Below, piece after piece: positions 54,563-63,488 of a stretch of DNA of 64,000 nt. Origin of the DNA: Novosphingobium resinovorum (GTDB lineage: Bacteria; Pseudomonadota; Alphaproteobacteria; Sphingomonadales; Sphingomonadaceae); the NCBI RefSeq assembly GCF_001742225.1, contig NZ_CP017075.1, positions 806,001 to 870,000 of the forward strand. Direction: 5' to 3'. Numbering within the stretch: the stretch's first letter is position 1; the number at the start of each line of letters is the position of its first letter. A program made the position numbers and the translations under genes. Below the pieces are notes generated by a model. It worked only from the letters and a program-made list of their open reading frames with translations. It made no database searches and was not told where the DNA came from.

Positions 54563-55177
54563 GTGTCGCTCATCGTGGGTGAATGGATCTACGAAATCGT
54601 CCGGCAGGGCGGATACCTCGGCATCATGTTCCTCATGGCGCTGGAGAACATCATCCCGCCGATCCCCTCCGAGGTCATCATGGGCCTTGGAGGGATCGCC
54701 GTTGCGCGCGGTGACATGCATTTCTGGCCGCTGCTGTTCTGGGGAACCTTGGGATCGGCCCTTGGCAACTACGTGCTGTTCCTCATAGCCGATCGTCTCG
54801 GCTACGAGCGGCTGCGGCCGTTCATCGACCGCTGGGGCCGCTGGCTGACGCTGGAATGGCACGATGTCGAAGTGGCCGGACGCTTCCTGCGCAGGCACGG
54901 GCACTGGGTGGTCTTCGTGTTCCGCTTCATGCCGATGTTCCGTTCGGTGATCTCGATCCCGGCCGGGCTGGCGCACATGGGGCACGTCAAGTTCTTCGCC
55001 TTCACCTTCGTCGGAGCGGCGATCTGGAACGTGGCATTGATTCTCGGCGGCAAGTGGCTCGGCCAGACGCTGGCGCAGGCGGAGCAGTGGCTCGGCTGGG
55101 CGACACTAGCGGTCGCTGTGGTGACCGTAGTGTTCTACGTCTGGCGGGTGCTGCGCTGGAAGCCGCGGTCGGAATAG
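54563..55177 (+). CDS. DedA family membrane protein
   Basis: This 204-residue protein has four to five membrane segments and the DedA/SNARE-associated signature, seen in ENIIPPIPSEVIMGLGG and RFMPMFRSVISIPAGLAHM. DedA proteins are linked to undecaprenyl-phosphate recycling and membrane potential. The start is a GTG after AAGGACAA. Its stop touches the convergent xerC gene without a gap. Confidence 0.92.
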   Translation: MSLIVGEWIYEIVRQGGYLGIMFLMALENIIPPIPSEVIMGLGGIAVARGDMHFWPLLFWGTLGSALGNYVLFLIADRLGYERLRPFIDRWGRWLTLEWHDVEVAGRFLRRHGHWVVFVFRFMPMFRSVISIPAGLAHMGHVKFFAFTFVGAAIWNVALILGGKWLGQTLAQAEQWLGWATLAVAVVTVVFYVWRVLRWKPRSE

Positions 55178-56077
55178 TCAGTCGCGTTCGCGCGGGTGGG
55201 CATTGCGATAGACGTCGAGCAGCGTCGCCGCATCGACCTTGGTATAGATCTGCGTCGATCCCAGCGAGGCATGGCCCAGCAGTTCCTGCAATGAGCGCAA
55301 GTCCGCCCCCGCACCGAGCAGGTGCGTGGCGAAGCTGTGCCGCAGCGCATGCGGGGTCGCGCTCGCCGGCAGACCCAGCCATACCCGTGCCCGCGCCACT
55401 GCCTTCTGCACCATCCCCTGCGACAATGGCCCACCCTTGGCGCCCCGGAACAGCGCCTTGTCACGCTCGACCGGCCACGGCGACAGGGTAAGATACTCCG
55501 TCACCGCATTACGCACCGCAAGTAGCAGCGGCACCATCCGAGGCTTCCCGCCCTTGCCGGTGACCGTCAGCGTCTCACCCAGCGGCAGCGCGGCGCCCGT
55601 CAGCGACAGCGCCTCGGCGATACGCAGGCCGGAGCCATAGAGCAGCATCAGCACCGCGCGGTCCCGCGCGCCGATCCAGGGCTCCGAAGCGTCGTCCCGG
55701 ACCCCTTCCGCAAGGCCCACCGCTTCGTCCGGGGTGACGGGGCGCGGCAGGCCTTTCTTGACGCGCGGCCCCTTAACGCGCGGCGCCGATGCCTGAGCGA
55801 TCCCGGCCTTTTCCCGTGCGAAGATCAGGAACGCCTTGAGCGCCGAAAGCTCGCGCGCGGCCGAGACATTGCCGATGCCGTCCTGCCGCCGCGCCGCCAG
55901 ATGCGCGCGCAGTCCCGCCGCATCGAGTACGGCCAGCCTGTGCCAGTCGGCCTCGCCCAGACTGTCGAGCAACCGTCCTGCCGTCGCAACGTAAGCCCGC
56001 ACCGTATGCGGACTGCGCCGCCGTCCTTGCGCCAGATGGGTGCCCCAGGCTTCGAGCAGGTCGGCCTTCTGCGCCAT
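55178..56077 (-). CDS. xerC: Tyrosine recombinase XerC
   Basis: This 299-residue site-specific recombinase resolves chromosome dimers at dif with XerD. The N-terminal core-binding domain includes RRSPHTVRAYVATAGRLL. Catalytic residues are visible: R in GSGLRIAEAL, K in TGKGGKPR, HALRHSFATHLL, GHASLGSTQIYTKV with the Tyr nucleophile. It overlaps the hemW stop by one base. The length matches XerC, not an integron or phage enzyme. Confidence 0.93.
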   Translation of the reverse strand: MAQKADLLEAWGTHLAQGRRRSPHTVRAYVATAGRLLDSLGEADWHRLAVLDAAGLRAHLAARRQDGIGNVSAARELSALKAFLIFAREKAGIAQASAPRVKGPRVKKGLPRPVTPDEAVGLAEGVRDDASEPWIGARDRAVLMLLYGSGLRIAEALSLTGAALPLGETLTVTGKGGKPRMVPLLLAVRNAVTEYLTLSPWPVERDKALFRGAKGGPLSQGMVQKAVARARVWLGLPASATPHALRHSFATHLLGAGADLRSLQELLGHASLGSTQIYTKVDAATLLDVYRNAHPRERD

Positions 56078-57228
56078 CAGCCCTCGACCAGTTGTGCGGG
56101 CACCAGTTCGCTGAGCAGTCCATCGAGCAGGACCATGCCCGTTTCGGTAACGCCGACCCGCGCGCCGTCGCGCCAGACGAGGGCCTGTCCTTCGTAGAAC
56201 CGTGTCTTGGCCGGATCGCAAAGCTGATCCTCGGCCATGCCGAACCTTGCCGCCATCGCGGCGAGGTCGACCCCTTCGCGCAGGCGCAAGCCCATCAGCA
56301 TTGCCTCGCTCGCCTGTTCGGGGATGCCGAGCGGGCGTTCCTCAACGATGCCCTGCGCGGATTTCGCCATCGCGGCGAGCCAGTTCTCCGGCTTGCGGTG
56401 GCGCACCGTGGCCAGACCGCCGCGCCGTCCATGCGCGCCGGGGCCGATGCCGCAATAGTCCTGATAGCGCCAGTAGGTGAGGTTGTGACGGCTCTCCTCG
56501 CCGGGACGGGCGTGGTTGCTGATCTCGTAGGCCGGGAGCCCTGCGGCGGCAGTGACCTCGCGGGTGAGCGCGAACATGTCGGCGCAGGCGTCCTCGTCGA
56601 GCGGGGTGAAGTCACCTTTGCGCACCATCGTCTCGAAGCGCGTGCCGGGCTCGATGGTCAGCTGGTAGAGCGAGAGGTGTCCGGTGCCGTAGGCCAACGC
56701 GCGGTCCAGTTCGGCGCGCCAGTCGTTCAGCGACTGGCCGGGACGCGCGTAGATGAGATCGAAGCTGACGCGCTGGAAATGCCGCTGCGCCACTTCCAGC
56801 GCTTTCAGGCCTTCCGACGCATCGTGCAAGCGGCCGAGGAAGCGCAGCGTCGCGTCATCCAGCGCCTGCAGGCCCAGCGACACGCGGTTGACGCCGACGT
56901 CCGCCAGCGCCGCATAGTTGGCCGCCTCGACCGAGGAGGGGTTGCCCTCCAGCGTGATCTCGATGCCGGGCGCGAAGCCCCACAGCGCCTCGGCCTCCTG
57001 CAGCAGACGCGCGACCAGCGCGGGCGGCATCAGCGAGGGCGTGCCACCGCCAAAGAAGATCGACTCCAGCGGTTCTCCGCCTGCGAGCGCGTGTTCGTGG
57101 CGCATGTCGGCAAGCAGCGCCTCCTGCCAGTGCGCGTGATCGACACGGTCGCGGACATGGCTGTTGAAGTCGCAGTAAGGGCACTTGGCGAGACAGAACG
57201 GCCAATGGATGTAGAGGGCGCGGGCCAT
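56077..57228 (-). CDS. hemW: HemW, radical-SAM heme chaperone (oxygen-independent CPO-like)
   Basis: This 383-residue radical-SAM protein has the cluster motif CLAKCPYCDFNSH (CxxxCxxC plus the HemW-type extra residues) and the FGGGTPSLMP region. HemW inserts haem into respiratory enzymes, and is often misnamed coproporphyrinogen oxidase. The rdgB/rph/hemW neighbourhood is typical of alphaproteobacteria and supports this call. Confidence 0.93.
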   Translation of the reverse strand: MARALYIHWPFCLAKCPYCDFNSHVRDRVDHAHWQEALLADMRHEHALAGGEPLESIFFGGGTPSLMPPALVARLLQEAEALWGFAPGIEITLEGNPSSVEAANYAALADVGVNRVSLGLQALDDATLRFLGRLHDASEGLKALEVAQRHFQRVSFDLIYARPGQSLNDWRAELDRALAYGTGHLSLYQLTIEPGTRFETMVRKGDFTPLDEDACADMFALTREVTAAAGLPAYEISNHARPGEESRHNLTYWRYQDYCGIGPGAHGRRGGLATVRHRKPENWLAAMAKSAQGIVEERPLGIPEQASEAMLMGLRLREGVDLAAMAARFGMAEDQLCDPAKTRFYEGQALVWRDGARVGVTETGMVLLDGLLSELVPAQLVEG

Positions 57229-57259
57229 CGTTCTCTCAGGCGCGGATAGGCGCGCGAAG

Positions 57260-58768
57260 TCAATAGCCCCAATCGTCGAGGGCGGGGACGAGCAGGTGTT
57301 CTACCGCCGTGAACTCGGCCTCGTAATGGCGCCAGCGCTCCACCGAGGCGCGATTGAGCGGGCGCGTCACCTGGCTGCGGCTGGGGGTGTTGATGGCGTG
57401 CGTGGCGGCGCTCTTGTGGAAATCGCGCATGCCTTCGGTCCACGCGAGACCAAGGGATGGCAGGATGGCGCGCATCGTACCTTCGAGGTCGTCGACAAGC
57501 GCCTCGTAGCGCACTTCGCAGGCATGTAGCCCCAGCGCATCGCGCCAGCTCCGCCATGCGCCGGTGACGAGCGCGTGGAAGCGCACCGCGTCATCCCAGC
57601 GCAGCAGGTTCACAGTCGAAGGCGAGGGCGGCATCATCTGCAGGACGCTTGACAGACAGGCATCGCGTGGGCTTCGGACCATGAACAGGATCGGCGCTTC
57701 CGGGAACAGGCGCAGGATCACCGGCAGGTCGATCACGTTGAGCGCGAACTTGTCGATGAGGCGGCCGGTGGCAGCTCTCGGTCCCAGGCGCATGGCCGCA
57801 AGCGCCCGGTAGCGAGCCCGCAGCGCGGCGACGGCGGCGCGATCGAGCGAGTCGAGGGCACTCAGGCGAGACGGTCCGGGCCGCATAGCGGCTTGCGTGC
57901 CGGACAGCAGCGGCGCCTCGTCGGCGACCGTGACGCCGGGCGCGCAGGCAAGAACCTCCTGCATCAGCGTGGTGCCGGAGCGAAGGTAGCCGATCAGGAA
58001 TATCGGGGCGGGATGGTCGTCGGCCGGTGCCTCGGTGCGCCAGCGTCGGATGATGGCGGCGTCGAAGTCGGCGGCGTCCCGGCCCAGAATGCGGCCGACC
58101 AGCCCCGCATCCTGTGCTGTATACTCTGGGACCTGAGCGGCGAGCGCGGCTCCGGCCTCAATGTCGGGAAAGACCTCCGGCCAGCGGCCTAGTCCGTCCA
58201 GCGCACGGGCGCGTTCCCGATAGGCGCGCATTCTGTCGCGGACGGGAGCCTCGCGGGCAAGAACGGCGTCGAGCCGGGCCGCTGCATCATGCGCCTTTCC
58301 GGCATCGATCTCTATGCTTGCGGTCAGGACTGAAAGGGCGGTCGCGTCGGGGGCGTGCCGCGAGGCGCGCTCGCAGGCGTCGAGCGCCAGTTCGTGGCGC
58401 GACAACTGCGCGGCGGCGGTGGCTGTTGCATGCCACAAACCAAACTCGTCGAGGCCGCTTGCGGCGATGTCTTGCAAGAGCGCCAGCGAGGCCGCCGGAT
58501 CGCCGACTTTCTGCAGCAGCTGCGCGACCGGTATCAGGTCTGCCGGCGCCGCGCTTCCGGACAGTCTCGCCAGGCCCGCGTCGCGCAGGCACGGCACGCC
58601 TTCGTAGAGCTGCCCGGACGCGCAGAGCGCTTGTCCAAGCCATAGAGTGATCGCCGGATCGCCCGGCACCTGCTCCAGCGCCGCGCGAAAATGCCGGATG
58701 GCCGCGCCGAGTTTCCCCTTCGCGGCCGCCTCCCGGCCAAGGCGGGCATCGTCAGCCGTGAGCGGCAT
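57260..58768 (-). CDS. TPR-sulfotransferase protein
   Basis: This 502-residue protein joins an N-terminal TPR region (about residues 1-230) to a sulfotransferase domain. The PAPS 5'-phosphosulfate loop is FLIGYLRSGTTLMQE and the 3'-phosphate region is RSPRDACLSSV. Such TPR-sulfotransferases are frequent in sphingomonads, and the acceptor is unknown. It overlaps rdgB by 17 bases. Confidence 0.88.
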   Translation of the reverse strand: MPLTADDARLGREAAAKGKLGAAIRHFRAALEQVPGDPAITLWLGQALCASGQLYEGVPCLRDAGLARLSGSAAPADLIPVAQLLQKVGDPAASLALLQDIAASGLDEFGLWHATATAAAQLSRHELALDACERASRHAPDATALSVLTASIEIDAGKAHDAAARLDAVLAREAPVRDRMRAYRERARALDGLGRWPEVFPDIEAGAALAAQVPEYTAQDAGLVGRILGRDAADFDAAIIRRWRTEAPADDHPAPIFLIGYLRSGTTLMQEVLACAPGVTVADEAPLLSGTQAAMRPGPSRLSALDSLDRAAVAALRARYRALAAMRLGPRAATGRLIDKFALNVIDLPVILRLFPEAPILFMVRSPRDACLSSVLQMMPPSPSTVNLLRWDDAVRFHALVTGAWRSWRDALGLHACEVRYEALVDDLEGTMRAILPSLGLAWTEGMRDFHKSAATHAINTPSRSQVTRPLNRASVERWRHYEAEFTAVEHLLVPALDDWGY

Positions 58769-59393
58769 CGCCGAACTGATCGGCCACCAGCTTCTCGAAA
58801 GCGTCGGCGCGGTGGCTCATCGCCTGCTTTTCCGCGACGGTGAGCTGCGCAAAGCTGACGTTCTGACCCTGAGGCACGAAGACGGGATCATAGCCGAATC
58901 CCATCGTGCCGCGCGGTGGCCAGGAGAACGTGCCATCGACGCGGCCTTCGTAGATCGCCTCGTCGCCCTCGGGCCAGGCGATGGCAAGGACGCTGGTGAA
59001 CCAGCAGGAGCGGTCCACATCCGGTCCCTGCTCGCTGAGCAGGCCCTCGACCTTGCCCATCGCCATGTACCAGTCGCGCCCGGGCTCACCCTCGAACCAC
59101 TGTCGCTCCGCCCAGTCGGCGGTGTAGACGCCCGGCCGTCCACCGAGCGCCGTCACCGACAAGCCGCTGTCATCTGCCAGTGCGGGCAGCCCTGCCGCCT
59201 TCGCGGCGGCATGGGCCTTGAGCAGTGCATTCTCGACGAACGTGGTGCCGGTCTCCTCCGGCTCGGGCAGGCCAAGCTCGCCCGCCGAGACGCAGTCCAC
59301 CCCGAACGGGGCGAGCAGCGCGGAAATCTCGCGCAGCTTGCCCGCGTTGTGCGTGGCGATGACCAGCTTCGATCCATCGAGCTTGCGCGTCAT
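58752..59393 (-). CDS. rdgB: Non-canonical purine NTP pyrophosphatase (RdgB/HAM1)
   Basis: This 213-residue enzyme removes ITP and XTP from the nucleotide pool. Motifs are VIATHNAGKLREI, LADDSGLSVTAL and GFGYDPVFVPQG. It overlaps rph by one base and the downstream sulfotransferase gene by 17, a common rph-rdgB operon in alphaproteobacteria. Confidence 0.97.
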   Translation of the reverse strand: MTRKLDGSKLVIATHNAGKLREISALLAPFGVDCVSAGELGLPEPEETGTTFVENALLKAHAAAKAAGLPALADDSGLSVTALGGRPGVYTADWAERQWFEGEPGRDWYMAMGKVEGLLSEQGPDVDRSCWFTSVLAIAWPEGDEAIYEGRVDGTFSWPPRGTMGFGYDPVFVPQGQNVSFAQLTVAEKQAMSHRADAFEKLVADQFGDAAHG

Positions 59394-60109
59394 CAGCGGC
59401 CGACCGCCTTGGCCTGCGCCGCGAAGATGCCCTCGCAGCCGATGCGGGCGAGGCGCAGGAGGCGCAGCAGGCCTTCCTCGTCGTACGTCGCGCCTTCGGC
59501 GGTGGCCTGTGCTTCGGCGATCAGGCCGCCTTCGATCAGCACGAAGTTGGCGTCGGCATCGGCGCCGCTGTCCTCGATGTAGTCGAGGTCGAGCACCGGG
59601 GTGCCCTGGTGGATGCCGCAGGAGATCGCGGCGACGCGCGCGGTGATCGGGTCTTCCTTGATCTTGCCGTCGGCCATCAGCTTGTCGACGGCAAGGCGCA
59701 GCGCCACCCAGGCGCCCGAGATCGAGGCGGTGCGGGTGCCACCATCGGCCTGCAGCACGTCGCAGTCGAGCACGATCTGGCGTTCGCCGAGCTTCTTCAT
59801 GTCGACCACGGCGCGAAGCGAGCGGCCGATAAGGCGCTGGATTTCCTGCGTGCGGCCCGACTGCTTGCCCTTGGCGGCTTCACGGCTGCCACGGGTATGC
59901 GTGGCGCGGGGCAGCATCGAGTATTCCGCCGTCACCCAGCCTTCGCCCTTGCCGCGCAGGAACGGCGGCACCTTCTCCTCGACCGAGGCGGTGACCAGCA
60001 CGCGGGTGTCGCCGAAGGAGATCAGGACAGAGCCTTCCGCGTGCTTGGTAAAGCCGGTCTGGATGTCGATGGCACGCATTTCGTCAGGTGCACGGCCGGA
60101 AGGGCGCAT
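59393..60109 (-). CDS. rph: RNase PH
   Basis: This 238-residue phosphorolytic exonuclease trims tRNA 3' ends. The PH-fold motifs [30 protein letters not shown] and [16 protein letters not shown] are present. It is divergent from hrcA, with 68 bases between starts. Confidence 0.97.
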   Translation of the reverse strand: MRPSGRAPDEMRAIDIQTGFTKHAEGSVLISFGDTRVLVTASVEEKVPPFLRGKGEGWVTAEYSMLPRATHTRGSREAAKGKQSGRTQEIQRLIGRSLRAVVDMKKLGERQIVLDCDVLQADGGTRTASISGAWVALRLAVDKLMADGKIKEDPITARVAAISCGIHQGTPVLDLDYIEDSGADADANFVLIEGGLIAEAQATAEGATYDEEGLLRLLRLARIGCEGIFAAQAKAVGR

Positions 60110-60177
60110 TCTTGGGAATCCTCGTCGTGAAAATACCCGCTCGCCCTAGGCGCATTGGGCTTGAGGGTTCAAGAGCG

Positions 60178-61203
60178 ATGGCTAAATTGACACGCGATAT
60201 GCCCACGCCCCCGATCACCGAACTGACCACCCGCGCCCGCGACATCTTCCGCCTTGTAGTGGAGGGGTATCTGGCGACCGGCGTGCCGGTGGGCTCGAAG
60301 ACGCTCGCCGGGCCGGGCGGGGTGAGCCTGTCGTCTGCCTCGATCCGGTCGGTGCTGGCAGACCTCGAAGGGCTGGGGCTGCTCGCCGCACCGCATACCA
60401 GCGCGGGGCGCCTGCCGACCGAGGCGGGGCTTCGCCTGTTCGTGGACGGCATCATGCAGGTGGCCGAACCCACAGCCGAGGAACGGCAGGCCATCGAGCG
60501 CCGCATCGCCGCGCCCGGGCCGATCGAAGCGGCGCTGGAGGCTACCAGCGCCCTGCTTTCGAACCTCTCGTCGGGTGCAGGCGTGGTCATGGTGCCGCGC
60601 CGGGAGCCGCGACTCATGCACCTGCAACTCGTGCCGCTGGCACCGGGCCGGGCGCTGGCGGTGCTGGTGGGCGAAGATGGCGGGATCGAGAACCGCGTGC
60701 TGGAACTGCCAATGGGCCTTCCCTCCGGCGCGCTGGAGGAAGCCTCCAACTACATCTCCGCGCATCTGGGCGGTCGCACGCTGGCGCAGGCTGCGCGAGC
60801 GATGCGCGCCGAAATCGCTTCGGGCAAGTCCGCCCTCGATGCCGCGAGCAGCGATCTCGTGGAGCGTGGTCTCGCCGTGTGGAGCGAGGATGCCACTGCA
60901 AGGCCGGTGCTGATCGTGCGGGGGCAGGCCAACCTGCTCGACGAGGCGGCGCTGACCGACCTCGAACGCGTCCGCTCGCTGCTCGACACCGCGCGCGAAG
61001 CGCAGTCGACGCGCATATTCATCGGTTCGGAGAACCGGCTTTTCGCGCTTTCCGGGTCCTCGGTCATCGCTTCACCCTATCGTGACCGCGAGGGCAGGGT
61101 GGTCGGCGTGGTGGGGGTAATCGGCCCGACTCGGTTGAATTATGCGCGCGTCGTCCCCATGGTGGACTTCACTGCCCAGAGCCTGGGCAAGCTCATCGGA
61201 TAG
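60178..61203 (+). CDS. hrcA: HrcA, heat-shock repressor
   Basis: This 341-residue repressor controls heat-shock genes through CIRCE elements. A winged-helix start (ELTTRARDIFRLVVEGYLAT and SASIRSVLADLEGLGL) and the C-terminal HrcA domain ending RLNYARVVPMVDFTAQ are present. The start MAKLTRDMPTPP was preferred; an in-frame upstream frame overlaps rph. No CIRCE palindrome is visible before hrcA, grpE or dnaK here. Confidence 0.95.
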   Translation: MAKLTRDMPTPPITELTTRARDIFRLVVEGYLATGVPVGSKTLAGPGGVSLSSASIRSVLADLEGLGLLAAPHTSAGRLPTEAGLRLFVDGIMQVAEPTAEERQAIERRIAAPGPIEAALEATSALLSNLSSGAGVVMVPRREPRLMHLQLVPLAPGRALAVLVGEDGGIENRVLELPMGLPSGALEEASNYISAHLGGRTLAQAARAMRAEIASGKSALDAASSDLVERGLAVWSEDATARPVLIVRGQANLLDEAALTDLERVRSLLDTAREAQSTRIFIGSENRLFALSGSSVIASPYRDREGRVVGVVGVIGPTRLNYARVVPMVDFTAQSLGKLIG

Positions 61204-61220
61204 CTGGAACCAAAGAACAA

Positions 61221-61787
61221 ATGACCGACGACAAGACGCAGTCGCCCGCCATAGATCCCGCAGTGGCAGAGGAACTTCAGGGCGTGCCGGAGGACTTCGT
61301 GGACACCAAGGGCGAGAACGAGGAAATCGCGAAGCTGCGCGAGAAGCTGGCGACGGCCGAGCAGGACGTGCTTTACGCACGCGCCGAAACGCAGAACGTG
61401 CGCCGCCGCCTCGAAAAGGACATCGCTGACACCCGCGCTTATGCGGCGACCGGTTTCGCGCGCGATATTCTCTCGGTGTCCGACAACCTCGCCCGCGCCT
61501 TGACCGCGATCCCCGCGGAACTGCGCGAAGACGACAAGCTCAAGGGCCTCGTTGCAGGTATCGAGGCCACCGGTCGTGAGATCGACAAGGTCTTCGCCAG
61601 CCACGGCATCACCCGCATCGCCGCGATGGGCCTGCCGCTCGACCCCAATCAGCACCAGGCGATGATCGAGCTTCCCTCGGCGGATGCCGAGCCGGGTACG
61701 GTCCTGCAGGAAATGCAGGCCGGTTACATGATCAAGGACCGCCTCCTGCGTCCGGCCATGGTTGCCGTAGCCAAGAAGCCGGACTGA
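61221..61787 (+). CDS. grpE: GrpE, nucleotide exchange factor of DnaK
   Basis: This 188-residue co-chaperone has a long N-terminal coiled coil (about residues 30-70) and a beta-wing domain (LDPNQHQAMIELPSADAEPGTVLQEMQ and GYMIKDRLLRPAMVAV). It follows hrcA by 17 bases and precedes the dnaK region, with four gaps and genes between. Confidence 0.97.
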   Translation: MTDDKTQSPAIDPAVAEELQGVPEDFVDTKGENEEIAKLREKLATAEQDVLYARAETQNVRRRLEKDIADTRAYAATGFARDILSVSDNLARALTAIPAELREDDKLKGLVAGIEATGREIDKVFASHGITRIAAMGLPLDPNQHQAMIELPSADAEPGTVLQEMQAGYMIKDRLLRPAMVAVAKKPD

Positions 61788-61814
61788 TCGGGTTTCTCTA
61801 TTAAGCTGAACATT

Positions 61815-61847
61815 CGGCCCGCCTCCGCAAATACCGGAGGTGGGCCG
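61815..61847 (+). terminator. Hairpin after grpE
   Basis: CGGCCCGCCTCCG and CGGAGGTGGGCCG form a long stem around a 7-base loop. A weak T-rich tail follows. It probably ends the hrcA-grpE transcript. Confidence 0.65.
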
Positions 61848-61926
61848 TATCGTATTGTTGCCGGGGAACCTCACGCGCGCGCCTCCGTTCACTCGTGTAT
61901 AGGCTACAGAATTTCGGAGAACATCG

Positions 61927-62187
61927 ATGCGCAAGCTCATCCTTCCTATTCTGGCCGCCGGTGCGCTGAGCATCGGTGGCTGCGCGAGTAACTATGCGGG
62001 CGAGGGCGCCCTTGCAGGCGGCGCGCTCGGCGCGGGCGTCGGCGCGATCGCTGGCGGTGACGTCGGCACGGGCGCGGCGATCGGCGCTGCAGCGGGCGCG
62101 GTGGCGGGTTCGCAGGCCAAGAAGAACGACCGTGGCTGCTATCGTTACGATCGTCGCGGCGACCGTTACTGGGATCGCGATTGCTGA
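61927..62187 (+). CDS. Glycine-zipper lipoprotein
   Basis: This 86-residue lipoprotein (signal RKLILPILAAGALSIGGC) has a Gly/Ala-rich repeat typical of glycine-zipper 2TM segments (GALAGGALGAGVGAIAGG). It ends in Arg/Tyr/Asp-rich RYDRRGDRYWDRDC. Related small lipoproteins associate with the outer membrane or stress response. Function is unknown. Confidence 0.8.
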   Translation: MRKLILPILAAGALSIGGCASNYAGEGALAGGALGAGVGAIAGGDVGTGAAIGAAAGAVAGSQAKKNDRGCYRYDRRGDRYWDRDC

Positions 62188-62209
62188 TCCTCTCAGGGAA
62201 TAGAACTAA

Positions 62210-62247
62210 GAAAGGCGCGGACACGGCGGTGTTCGCTCCTTTCTTTC
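62210..62247. terminator. Bidirectional terminator between convergent genes
   Basis: GAAAGGCGCGGACAC and GTGTTCGCTCCTTTC form an imperfect stem followed by T-rich bases on both strands. It separates the glycine-zipper gene from the HExxH gene. Confidence 0.7.
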
Positions 62248-62713
62248 AGCGGAACGGCAGAATCCCGCGATAGGCTGCCAGTTCCGGCGCTCCGGGAAAG
62301 TGCAGCCCCTCACGCAGCAGAAAGACGTGCCGCACGATCTCCGCCTGCTGCTCGATGCCATAGCGATCGAGTGTCCAGCCTGGTCTCAGCACGTAGTCGT
62401 AACGGCATAGCGGATGACGCATCAGGGGCAGATACCAGCGTCCCTTGCGCTGGGTTTGCCACACATGGGTCATCTCGTGGATGAACAACCCCTGCAGTCC
62501 CGGCGCAGCGCGCGAGAAATCATCCAGATAGAGATCGCTACGGGGATGGAAGTGCAGGTGCCCGCAAGGCGCCATGACCGTGTTGACGGGCTGGAATGGG
62601 AACCATCGGCGGCGACGGACACGCACCGGCGCGCAGTCCACCGCATTCCCGAAGATCGAGCGGACGAGATCGACCTCGCCCGCCGTCAGCGCCCGCTCGT
62701 TCCCTTGATCCAC
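62246..62713 (-). CDS. Putative metallopeptidase, 'vgr-related' type (HExxH)
   Basis: This 155-residue protein has a zinc-peptidase motif HEMTHVWQ around residue 81. Similar sphingomonad proteins are often named vgr-related. No signal peptide is visible. A third zinc ligand is not obvious, so activity is uncertain. It lies beside the PCu(A)C gene on the same strand. Confidence 0.75.
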   Translation of the reverse strand: MDQGNERALTAGEVDLVRSIFGNAVDCAPVRVRRRRWFPFQPVNTVMAPCGHLHFHPRSDLYLDDFSRAAPGLQGLFIHEMTHVWQTQRKGRWYLPLMRHPLCRYDYVLRPGWTLDRYGIEQQAEIVRHVFLLREGLHFPGAPELAAYRGILPFR

Positions 62714-62727
62714 AGCCGCACCGACGA

Positions 62728-63300
62728 TCAGTGCTGCATTCCTTCCATGCTGCCGTGATCCATACCCTCATGGCTCATGCCACCGCCCCCCGTATCGCTC
62801 CCCAGGGCCTCGACCTGCAGCGGCATCGACAACTTGTCGCCGTCCGAGAACGTCAGGGTCAGCTCCGCCTTGCCGCCGGGCTTGAGGCCGGGCGAGACGT
62901 CGAAGACCATCACGTGCAGCCCGCCCGGCGCGAAGACCATCGAGGCGCCCGGGTCGATCGGCAGGCTGTCGACCTTGGCCATGCTGCCGCCGTTGCTCTG
63001 GTGCATCTCCGCCTTAGCCGCGCCGGAGACATGGACACCTGCCAGCGTAACCGGCTCGGCGCCGTCGTTGCGCACCGTAAAGTAGACTGCGCCCGGGCGT
63101 CCAGCCACGATCGGAAGCACCAGCTTGCCGTCGCTCGCCACCATGCCGGGCTTGGCGTCGGGGCCGGAAAGGGTGGCCTCATTCGATTCGGTCGGGCTGT
63201 CGGGCGTCTTGCCGCAACCGGCGACCATGGAAATCAGCGCCACGGAGCAGATCAGGGCCAGCGAGGCACGGGGGGGCAGGTTACGTTTGGTCACAGGCAT
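62728..63300 (-). CDS. PCu(A)C-domain copper chaperone lipoprotein
   Basis: This 190-residue lipoprotein (signal ending VAGC) has a PCu(A)C domain with the copper motif H-M-x10-M-x21-H-M-like pattern seen in EMHQSNGGSMAKV and GLHVMVFDV. A Met/His-rich tail (GGGMSHEGMDHGSMEGMQH) may bind extra copper. Members deliver Cu(I) to cytochrome oxidase or buffer copper in the periplasm. Confidence 0.88.
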   Translation of the reverse strand: MPVTKRNLPPRASLALICSVALISMVAGCGKTPDSPTESNEATLSGPDAKPGMVASDGKLVLPIVAGRPGAVYFTVRNDGAEPVTLAGVHVSGAAKAEMHQSNGGSMAKVDSLPIDPGASMVFAPGGLHVMVFDVSPGLKPGGKAELTLTFSDGDKLSMPLQVEALGSDTGGGGMSHEGMDHGSMEGMQH

Positions 63301-63355
63301 TTCCCTTTGTTATGCCCCGTTTCTGAATCGTTGCGCCTAATGCCATTCACACAGG

Positions 63356-63383
63356 CTTGTTCCAAGCGAAACGTCACCTATAT
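63356..63383 (+). promoter_or_regulatory. Sigma-32 (RpoH) type promoter of dnaK
   Basis: CTTG (63356-63359), a 17-base spacer and CCTATAT (63377-63383) match the alphaproteobacterial heat-shock pattern CTTG-N17/18-CYTATNT. The dnaK start codon is about 106 bases downstream, giving a leader of roughly 100 bases. Confidence 0.75.
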
Positions 63384-63488
63384 CCGGCCTCGACGACTTG
63401 GAACGTCACCGAGCCGTGCAAGCTGCCTTGCCTTGTGTAAGGGAGGCGATCCGCACGGTGTCACCCACTGACGTGAGGAATGGGGATA

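Noticed and set aside
55178..56077. Integron or phage integrase in place of XerC
   Set aside because: Length, motifs and position next to hemW without an attachment site or cargo fit housekeeping XerC.
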